20,137 bases of DNA from Ruminococcaceae bacterium UBA2656 (GTDB lineage: Bacteria > Bacillota > Clostridia > Oscillospirales > Acutalibacteraceae): positions 20,776-40,912 of the forward strand of contig DENA01000034.1 of assembly GCA_002359465.1 (NCBI GenBank), in the 5' to 3' direction. The number at the start of each line of letters is the position of its first letter. Position 1 is the stretch's first letter. Position numbers and translations under genes: made by a program. Below are positions 14,684 through 20,137 of the stretch, piece by piece. The notes beneath the pieces are model-generated. The model saw nothing but the letters and a program-made list of their open reading frames with translations. It did no database searches and was not told the DNA's origin.

Positions 14684-15544
14684 TCACTCCTCCATCATGT
14701 TGTAAATTGTGTTTTTAATGATTTCCCCGGCGGTTTTCGGGGCGACCTTTCCGGGCAGGGACAGCGCGTGAATCGCTTTCATTCCGAATTTCTGGGCGGC
14801 TTCGAAATCCACGCCGCCGGGCGGCGACGAAAGGTCGATGATCAGCGGTTTGGAACGCATTTTTGAGAGCATGCGCCGGTTGAATATCAGGGCGGGCGCC
14901 GTGTTGAAAATAACGTCGTACTGGTCCTTGTCGCAGATTTTTTCCGTGAGGGCGGAGGAATACCCGAAGGACTCAATCCAGGCGATATCGGAATACCTGC
15001 GGGCGCTTACGGTGACCGACGCGCCGATTCCGCGCAGCATCATCGCCAGAATCTTTCCGATTCTTCCGTAGCCGACCACAAGGCATCTGCTCTGGTTGAT
15101 GGTGCCGGGGTATTCGCGCATGGCAATTTCAATTGCGCCCTCGGCCGCCGGAACGGCGTTGTGTACGGCAAACTCCTCCCGGGTATAATAATCGTAGGTG
15201 TCAATAGAATCCCAAACGTCGCTGGTCTGGTAAAGCTTTCCCATCATTCCTCCGAAAACCTGTTTGCTTCTCATCAGCTCTGCAAAGCTGTCGTTCAGTT
15301 CAATGCTGTTTTCGCTGTATACCATATTTAAATGCCGCCCGTCCGCAGTGACCGGCAGCGGAAGAATGATATTTTCACACCGGATGACAATTTCCTCCAG
15401 TTCCGCTTTTTTTACGTCTTTTGAAAATTCAATGTTGTCGAATCCGTACACATAGACGGTATACCCGTCCGAAGCAATGGATTCGGCCAGCGCAATCTGG
15501 CGTTTGTCGCCGCCCAGCACGCCGAAACTATTTATATCAACCAT
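14684..15544 (-). CDS. dpaA: Dipicolinate synthase subunit A
   Basis: Rossmann-fold partner of DpaB (B. subtilis spoVFA). 286 residues. It has an N-terminal domain (NSFGVLGGDKRQIALAESIA), a central dinucleotide-binding motif VVGYGRIGKIL near 155-165, and a C-terminal segment with the SSPPGGVDFE stretch typical of the family. Start at 15544 is chosen rather than 15559: the upstream ATG is itself part of the ATGGAGG sequence that supplies the ribosome site 8 nt before 15544. A sigma-K-type promoter lies just upstream, which fits mother-cell expression late in sporulation. murC is transcribed in the opposite direction on its other side. Confidence 0.93.
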   Translation of the reverse strand: MVDINSFGVLGGDKRQIALAESIASDGYTVYVYGFDNIEFSKDVKKAELEEIVIRCENIILPLPVTADGRHLNMVYSENSIELNDSFAELMRSKQVFGGMMGKLYQTSDVWDSIDTYDYYTREEFAVHNAVPAAEGAIEIAMREYPGTINQSRCLVVGYGRIGKILAMMLRGIGASVTVSARRYSDIAWIESFGYSSALTEKICDKDQYDVIFNTAPALIFNRRMLSKMRSKPLIIDLSSPPGGVDFEAAQKFGMKAIHALSLPGKVAPKTAGEIIKNTIYNMMEE

Positions 15545-15572
15545 TGTACAAACCTCCATAAACTTCTTTCCT

Positions 15573-15600
15573 TATATTATGGAATTAGAACGTTCAGTGT
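15573..15600 (-). promoter_or_regulatory. Sigma-K-type promoter of dpaAB
   Basis: On the minus strand AC (15600-15599), 17 nt, then CATAATATA (15581-15573), an exact fit to the B. subtilis sigma-K pattern AC-N16/17-CATANNNTA. It sits about 15 nt before the dpaA ribosome site. The spoVF operon of B. subtilis is known to be sigma-K dependent, which supports the reading. Confidence 0.65.
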
Positions 15601-15815
15601 GATTGGCGCCGCGGGTTCTGCGGCCGATTTTATTTTTATTGCAAATATTTGAAAAACTGTTTATTATAATTGGGTATGGCAATATAATAGAGAGGATAAA
15701 TATCCTTCGGCGATTCCATTTGCGATTGATTGCAAGATTAGAAATACGAAGTTTCGCTGCAATTGGAAACGCTGTAACATTTAGCAATTTCAAATGAGGA
15801 CTGGAAAAACAGATG

Positions 15816-15871
15816 TTATCTCCCCCGCCGAAGGCAGGGGAGATAACGAAATGAATTCCACTGCATTTTTG
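15816..15871. repeat. Dispersed palindromic intergenic repeat, copy 2
   Basis: Inverted copy of 4494-4548: hairpin arms TTATCTCCCC/GGGGAGATAA with a different loop, followed by CGAAAT and ATTCCACTGCATTTTTG. It ends about 20 nt before the murC ribosome site, so it lies in the murC leader. Confidence 0.75.
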
Positions 15872-15907
15872 AATCGCTATTATCTCATTTTAAGGAGCGC
15901 AGCAATC

Positions 15908-17287
15908 ATGGATTATCAAGATACTCTATCCAAGGTTAAAAAGATACATTTTGTGGGAATCGGCGGCTCGGGTATGTGCCCGCTCGCCGAAATTCTGCAT
16001 CACCGTGGGTTTCAGCTTACCGGATCAGACACAAACGAGTCCGATACGCTCGCGAGAATCCGCTCCTACGGAATACCGGTTTCTATGGGACACCGGGCCG
16101 AAAACATAGGGGACGCCGAAATGCTGGTGTACACGGCAGCCGTCAAGGCCGATAACCCCGAGCTCGTCGCCGCCCGCGAAAAGGGAATTCCCGTCGTGGA
16201 ACGCTCCGTCATGCTCGGCATGGTGACGCGCCGCTATCCGCACCCGGTTGCGGTTTCCGGTACGCACGGCAAAACGACGACGACCGCCATGATTACACAG
16301 ATTCTGATCAACGCCGGCAAAGACCCTTCCGCCGTCATCGGCGGCAAGCTCCCGTTTATCGGCGGCAACGGGCGCGTGGGAAAATCCGGCACCATTGTCT
16401 GCGAAGCCTGCGAATATGTGGATACCTTTTTGCAGCTGAACCCTGAAACAGCAATTATCCTGAATATTGACGGCGACCATCTGGACTACTTCGGGACGGT
16501 GGAGAATATCATTAAATCCTTCCGTCAGTTCGCGTCACAGACCACGAAAACCCTGATTGTCAACGGGGACGACGCCAACACCATGAAAGCGGTGGAGGGC
16601 ATAAAAAATGCGTCCGTTGTTACGTTCGGCTTAAATGCATCCAACGGGTATTACGCCGACCATATTGCGGACACGAAAGGGGCACGGGAGTGCTTCACGG
16701 TGATGAAAAACGGGGAAAAGCTGGCGGATGTTACACTGAGCATCCCGGGGAAACACAATATATATAACGCATTGGCTGCCTTTGCGGCGGCGGATCTGAT
16801 GGGCGTGGAAGCTAAGAGCATCGCGGAAAGCCTGCACCAGTTCACCGGCGTTCACAGGCGCTTTGAAATACTTGGCACCTTCGGCGGAATTACGGTTGCG
16901 GACGACTTTGCGCATCATCCCACGGAGCTGAAAGCGACGCTGACCGCCGCCATGAAAATGAATTTTCAGCATGTGTGGGCAGTATTCCAGCCCCACACAT
17001 ATTCCAGAACGTATATGCTTCTGGATGAATTTGCACAGGCCCTTTCCATTCCTGACAAGGTCGTCCTTTCCGAGATTCTCGCGGTGCGGGAGGAAAATAC
17101 CTACCATATTTACGCGAAGGACCTTGCAGATAAGGTTCCGGGGAGCGTATGGTTTAAAACCTTTGAGGAAATTACGGAGTATGTAACCGCCAACGCGCAG
17201 GAGGGCGATTTGATTCTTACCCTCGGCGGCGGCGATGTTTATAAATGTGCAAATATGATTGTGAAAAAATACAGTGACCGTTTATAG
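15908..17287 (+). CDS. murC: UDP-N-acetylmuramate--L-alanine ligase
   Basis: Cytoplasmic ATP-dependent ligase that adds the first amino acid, L-alanine, to UDP-MurNAc in peptidoglycan synthesis. 459 residues, normal for MurC. It has the N-terminal UDP-binding VGIGGSGM (16-23), the ATP P-loop GTHGKTTTT (118-126), the central NIDGDHLDYFG, and the C-terminal HHPTELKATL, QPHTYSRT and LGGGDVYK. The start at 15908 is backed by AAGGAG 10 nt upstream; an upstream in-frame ATG at 15794 would add 38 residues encoded by the repeat element and not found in MurC proteins. It is not in the usual division/cell-wall cluster here, standing between spore genes and surface-protein genes. Confidence 0.95.
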   Translation: MDYQDTLSKVKKIHFVGIGGSGMCPLAEILHHRGFQLTGSDTNESDTLARIRSYGIPVSMGHRAENIGDAEMLVYTAAVKADNPELVAAREKGIPVVERSVMLGMVTRRYPHPVAVSGTHGKTTTTAMITQILINAGKDPSAVIGGKLPFIGGNGRVGKSGTIVCEACEYVDTFLQLNPETAIILNIDGDHLDYFGTVENIIKSFRQFASQTTKTLIVNGDDANTMKAVEGIKNASVVTFGLNASNGYYADHIADTKGARECFTVMKNGEKLADVTLSIPGKHNIYNALAAFAAADLMGVEAKSIAESLHQFTGVHRRFEILGTFGGITVADDFAHHPTELKATLTAAMKMNFQHVWAVFQPHTYSRTYMLLDEFAQALSIPDKVVLSEILAVREENTYHIYAKDLADKVPGSVWFKTFEEITEYVTANAQEGDLILTLGGGDVYKCANMIVKKYSDRL

Positions 17288-17296
17288 TCTTTCATC

Positions 17297-17325
17297 TTGC
17301 ACATATCCGCCAAATGTATTATAAT
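17297..17325 (+). promoter_or_regulatory. Possible promoter of the CrtO-like gene
   Basis: TTGCAC (17297-17302), 17 nt, TATAAT (17320-17325), just after murC. The -10 is perfect, the -35 partial. The leader of about 140 nt would include an imperfect hairpin at 17341-17373 (ATCAC/GTGAT outer arms, AGGA/TCCT inner arms), which could alternatively be the end of the murC transcript. Confidence 0.45.
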
Positions 17326-17476
17326 ATGTCTGTTAATATTATCACATGCATAGGACGATCATCCTGCAGTGATTTCATTTCAAATTGACAGGGCGGGTGT
17401 CTTTTCCTGAAATTAAACTCAGAAATGCTGTAATATTATTTTATGGATTTTCATTTTAGCAGGGAGGGGATTACAA

Positions 17477-17986
17477 ATGCTGAAAAATCTTTCATTTCTC
17501 AATATGTTTATCTGGAATCTTTTTATTATCGGAATATGGCATTTGACAGTCTTTCTGGCTTGCGTCAAGCTTCCTCATTCCATTCCTCAAAAGGAGCGCT
17601 TTGCGCCGAAAACATGGGAACACGGCGGACGCTGGTACAGGGATAAATTAAAAATTCAGCTTTGGAAGGATAAAGTGCCGCAACATATCGGCAAGGACGG
17701 CTTTTCAAAGGAGCATCTTACGGATGTTTCGATTGAATATGTTGACGAGTTTATTTTTGAAACCTGCCGCGGCGAATGGATGCATCTGAAAAACTGCATC
17801 TGTATTGTGGTTACAATGCTGATTAACCCGCTTTTAGTGGGAATCGTCTTTTCCTTTTTAATTATGCTCGGAAATCTGCCCTTTGCCGCTATTCAGCGGT
17901 ATAACCGTTTCCGTCTGCTGGTTCTGCGCAAAAAATTATTGCGTGACATGCGCGCGAACGGAATGGGGCAAACCGTTACCGCTTAG
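17477..17986 (+). CDS. CrtO-like small membrane protein (putative acyltransferase family)
   Basis: 169 residues with a hydrophobic N-terminal segment (about 8-30) and a second hydrophobic region (about 108-135). Between them is a conserved-looking part: WYRDKLKIQLWKDKVP, then FIFETCRGEWMH. After the second segment comes AAIQRYNRFRL. This pattern resembles the glycosyl-diaponeurosporenoate acyltransferase (CrtO) family of staphyloxanthin synthesis. No carotenoid genes are nearby, so the substrate is unknown and the match may reflect a broader family of Firmicutes membrane proteins. The start has GGGAGGGG 7 nt upstream. Possibly driven by its own promoter at 17297-17325; a terminator follows at 18008-18047, so it is probably monocistronic. 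Confidence 0.6.
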   Translation: MLKNLSFLNMFIWNLFIIGIWHLTVFLACVKLPHSIPQKERFAPKTWEHGGRWYRDKLKIQLWKDKVPQHIGKDGFSKEHLTDVSIEYVDEFIFETCRGEWMHLKNCICIVVTMLINPLLVGIVFSFLIMLGNLPFAAIQRYNRFRLLVLRKKLLRDMRANGMGQTVTA

Positions 17987-18007
17987 CGGCCATTATCTTG
18001 CAGCAGT

Positions 18008-18047
18008 AAAAATCAGCTTTGCCGAAGGTTCGGCATAGCTGGTTTTT
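18008..18047 (+). terminator. Rho-independent terminator after the CrtO-like gene
   Basis: CAGCT and GCCGAA pair with TTCGGC and AGCTG around a GG loop with small internal bulges; the plus strand then reads GGTTTTTGTC. It lies before the cohesin-domain gene. Confidence 0.8.
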
Positions 18048-18074
18048 GTCTATATGCCGTCGGGAGGGTCATCT

Positions 18075-19208
18075 GTGAAAAGACGATATATCAGCGCGCT
18101 TTTTCTTGTGCCTTTATTGTTGCTGGTGATATTTCTTGTTTCGGCTCAAGCTGCTGCGATCCCCTATTTTACATACAGTCTGGACAAGTCTTCCACTGCG
18201 CGCGGAGAACTGGTCAAGCTTCAGATCAATGCCGGACAGGTCCCCGATACCGCGGCAGGCTTCAGAATGCGGATTTCGTACAACGCCGCCGTGCTCAGTT
18301 TTGTTCGCACTGAAACGTCTTCTCAGATTAAAAGCGGCACGATGGTTACGAACAGCACTTCAAATCCAATCTGCAGCGTTTATGTGTGCAATGTGGATCA
18401 GGGGGCCGCACCGGAGCTTTCGGGGAATATTATTTCTTTTGTATTTCAGGTAAAGGAAAGCGCGGCGGCGGGGGACACAGCCATCGGCGCGCATATCGAT
18501 CAGGTTTGCAATTATGCGGCGAAACAGCTTGATGTGGATATTGCGGAAAGTTTAACCGTTTCTGTTAAACCGCCGGAAGAGGAACCTTCCGACGAGGCCG
18601 CGCTTGCCGGACTGGAACCCTATCAAGGCAAGCTGGTGCCCGAATTTTCACCCGATGTCTATCAATATCGCATGTATGTAAATGATAATGTGGAGTCGGT
18701 GGAATTTTATGCTCGCGCGGAAGAAGGCGGGTCGGTCAAAATCAACCGCAAGTCGCTTTTTAAAGCCGGAACGGATACACCCATCGTTGCCACCGTTACT
18801 TCGGCCGATAAGGAGAACAAAGCCCAGTATGTAATTCTTGTCAGCAGGGCTGACAAACCGGGCACAGCTGCGGCTGTAAACTCCGGTTCGCCATCAAAGG
18901 CGGAGAAAACATCACGCCCGTCGAAAACAGTTTCCGAACAAACAGGGTTTGCCGGAAAAGGAACGGAGGCCGAAGCGGCGGACGGGAAAGATGGGCTGCC
19001 GGGGACTCCCGATGATTTTACGCAGTCTCAGCAACAGGCTGTGCAAACAGCGGTGCAGCCCTCTGCAAATACCAATCGTGTCGATAGAAATATCTATATT
19101 ATCGGGAATCAGATGCCTGTCTATCTTGTGGGAATGCTGACAGCCGCTTTATGCATTATGATCGGAATCGCACTCAGCTTTTATCTGAAAATCAAACCAA
19201 AAAAGTAA
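18075..19208 (+). CDS. Surface protein with cohesin and cadherin-like domains
   Basis: 377 residues, exported and membrane-anchored. A signal peptide is seen at about 1-28 (KRRY, then a long hydrophobic core ending SAQAAA). Residues about 30-165 look like a cohesin-type beta-sandwich (YSLDKSSTARGELVKLQI, GFRMRISYNAAVLSF, GNIISFVFQV). Residues about 180-270 resemble the cadherin-like beta-sandwich domain (LEPYQGKLVPEFSPDVYQYR). A Ser/Thr/Ala/Gln-rich linker leads to a C-terminal transmembrane helix and a KIKPKK tail. No LPXTG motif or dockerin is present. GTG at 18075 is chosen, with GGGAGGG 6 nt upstream, over ATG 18054. Cohesins bind dockerins in cellulosomes, but single cohesin-like domains also occur in unrelated surface proteins, so the partner is unknown. 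Confidence 0.75.
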   Translation: MKRRYISALFLVPLLLLVIFLVSAQAAAIPYFTYSLDKSSTARGELVKLQINAGQVPDTAAGFRMRISYNAAVLSFVRTETSSQIKSGTMVTNSTSNPICSVYVCNVDQGAAPELSGNIISFVFQVKESAAAGDTAIGAHIDQVCNYAAKQLDVDIAESLTVSVKPPEEEPSDEAALAGLEPYQGKLVPEFSPDVYQYRMYVNDNVESVEFYARAEEGGSVKINRKSLFKAGTDTPIVATVTSADKENKAQYVILVSRADKPGTAAAVNSGSPSKAEKTSRPSKTVSEQTGFAGKGTEAEAADGKDGLPGTPDDFTQSQQQAVQTAVQPSANTNRVDRNIYIIGNQMPVYLVGMLTAALCIMIGIALSFYLKIKPKK

Positions 19209-19270
19209 CGTGGTGCATCAAGGTAGGAACTGAGACAGTTTCAGAATACATAAAATAATAAAACATACAT

Positions 19271-19308
19271 AGCAAAAAGGCCGTTTCTCTAGAAACGGCC
19301 TTTTTGCT
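19271..19308. terminator. Strong rho-independent terminator
   Basis: Nearly perfect palindrome: AGCAAAAAGGCCGTTTC pairs with GAAACGGCCTTTTTGCT. A T5 tract on either strand means it can stop transcription both from the cohesin-domain gene and from the CRISPR array coming from the right. Confidence 0.9.
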
Positions 19309-19335
19309 ATCTGCATTTTCATGCGGCAATATCTC

Positions 19336-20137
19336 TTTCTACCTATGCTCCCCTATATGGGGAGAGACCATAAAACTGCGAAAATCAACCGCGCTGAAAA
19401 TGTTTCAATCCACTGGAATGAAGGGGAACTCTATATTTCAATCCACGCTCCCTGTGTGGGGAGCGACGGTGAAATCTCGTCCTAAAACAAATCATGAAAC
19501 TGTTTCAATCCACGCTCCCTGTGTGGGGAGCGACGCGTTAGCACGGTAGCGACTGAGGTACACCATAAGTTTCAATCCACGCTCCCTGTGTGGGGAGCGA
19601 CGAACCATTGGCAAAGATGAGAGAGGAATACAGTTGGTTTCAATCCACGCTCCCTGTGTGGGGAGCGACGTGCAAGGAGCTATTATAGCAAGCCTGTATA
19701 AAGGTTTCAATCCACGCTCCCTGTGTGGGGAGCGACGTTGAAAAATGAGCAGGCTTTCCGTGACGAATCTGTTTCGATCCACGCTCCCTGTGTGGGGAGC
19801 GACCATCGTGGCGGTCACACGGTTGGTGCTGGTGCCGGTTTCAATCCACGCTCCCTGTGTGGGGAGCGACGAGTGCGGTGGAATGGACGTATACAGCTTA
19901 TAACATTTCAATCCACGCTCCCTGTGTGGGGAGCGACGTCGTGGATACAATTAGGGGGGCTGGTTGTCGTTATTTCAATCCACGCTCCCTGTGTGGGGAG
20001 CGACTATTTACATATTGGTGACGACGAACTCCCGATTATTTCAATCCACGCTCCCTGTGTGGGGAGCGACAAGCGCAGTTTTTGCACCGTTAAACGTCTT
20101 TGCAATTTCAATCCACGCTCCCTGTGTGGGGAGCGAC
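19336..20137 (-). CRISPR. Type I-C CRISPR array, leader-distal end
   Basis: 33-bp repeats reading (plus strand) RTTTCAATCCACG, CTCCCTGTGTG, GGGAGCGAC. On the minus strand this is the type I-C form, GTCGCTCCCC to GTGGATTGAAAY. Intact repeats start at 19435, 19502, 19569, 19637, 19704, 19771, 19838, 19905, 19972, 20038 and 20105; the ten spacers between them are 33-35 bp. A truncated repeat is at 19402 and a degenerate one at 19336-19368. The repeat at 19771 has one change (TTTCGATCC). Decay at the left and the I-C repeat polarity both place the leader to the right, beyond the window. The last repeat ends exactly at the window edge, so the array probably continues. No cas gene is visible. The subtype call rests on the repeat alone. 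Confidence 0.97.
19402..19434 (-). repeat. Collapsed CRISPR unit
   Basis: A repeat start (GTTTCAATCCAC, 12 bp) is followed by 21 bp of non-repeat sequence and then directly by a full repeat at 19435. The unit is 33 bp instead of about 67, so the rest of a repeat and part of a spacer appear to be deleted. Confidence 0.7.

Larger units (their letters stand above)
15545..15907. other. dpaA-murC divergent intergenic region
   Basis: 363 bp without a gene. It holds the dpaAB sigma-K-type promoter at the left and a dispersed palindromic repeat at 15816-15871. Two TATAAT hexamers on the plus strand (15665 and 15683) could serve murC, but neither has a convincing -35 box at the right distance. An open frame from 15794 fused to murC passes through the repeat and is not taken as coding. 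Confidence 0.6.

Noticed and set aside
15794..15907. N-terminal extension of MurC by 38 residues
   Set aside because: The extension is encoded partly by a dispersed repeat and lacks a ribosome site; ATG 15908 has one and gives the normal MurC N-terminus.
19492..19950. 152-residue minus-strand open frame with repeated SPHRERGL-type peptides
   Set aside because: It is a read-through of the CRISPR repeats; the periodic peptide comes from the 33-bp repeat, not from a gene.
1..20137. tRNA, rRNA, transposase or prophage genes
   Set aside because: None of their typical sequences or protein motifs were recognised on either strand.

Overview
The window looks like a chromosomal segment of an anaerobic, spore-forming member of the Clostridia. 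Oscillospiraceae/Ruminococcaceae-like is my inference from gene content, codon use and the style of the intergenic palindromic repeats; no marker gene fixes the taxon. Supporting content: dipicolinate synthase genes behind a sigma-K-type promoter, a type III glutamine synthetase, a split ferredoxin-containing glutamate synthase, an ECF transporter, strong Shine-Dalgarno sites and a type I-C CRISPR array.

Region 1 (1-4300, minus strand): a cobalamin riboswitch (4117-4256), with its own promoter, precedes four overlapping genes. They are a secreted PQQ-like beta-propeller with a sortase-like tail, a DUF4430 lipoprotein, an EcfT transmembrane protein and a double-ATPase EcfA that runs off the left edge. 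Together they look like a B12-repressed uptake system with two extracellular partner proteins. No substrate-binding S component is visible.

Region 2 (4396-12174): nitrogen assimilation. glnN (minus) and a five-gene glutamate synthase operon (plus) diverge from a 378-bp AT-rich control region. That region has a consensus promoter for glnN, a near-consensus one for the operon, and a set of TTGCAA-like motifs between them. The operon encodes the glutaminase, the FMN/Fe-S synthase core, a four-cluster ferredoxin, a FAD oxidoreductase and the GXGXG domain as separate proteins. GlnN makes glutamine and the operon turns it with 2-oxoglutarate into glutamate.

Region 3 (12186-15600, minus): dpaA-dpaB (dipicolinate synthase), then a zinc-ribbon membrane protein and an O-acetylhomoserine sulfhydrylase.

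Region 4 (15601-19308, plus): murC, a CrtO-like small membrane protein, and a cohesin/cadherin-like surface protein, with terminators after the last two.

Region 5 (19336-20137): the leader-distal end of a type I-C CRISPR array transcribed on the minus strand. Its cas genes and leader must lie beyond the right edge.

Three palindromic intergenic elements are scattered through the window, two of them copies of one ~55-bp repeat. Nothing is clearly an undescribed system. The best candidates for a second look are the B12-controlled surface/ECF operon, the motif cluster between glnN and the glutamate synthase genes, and the collapsed end of the CRISPR array.
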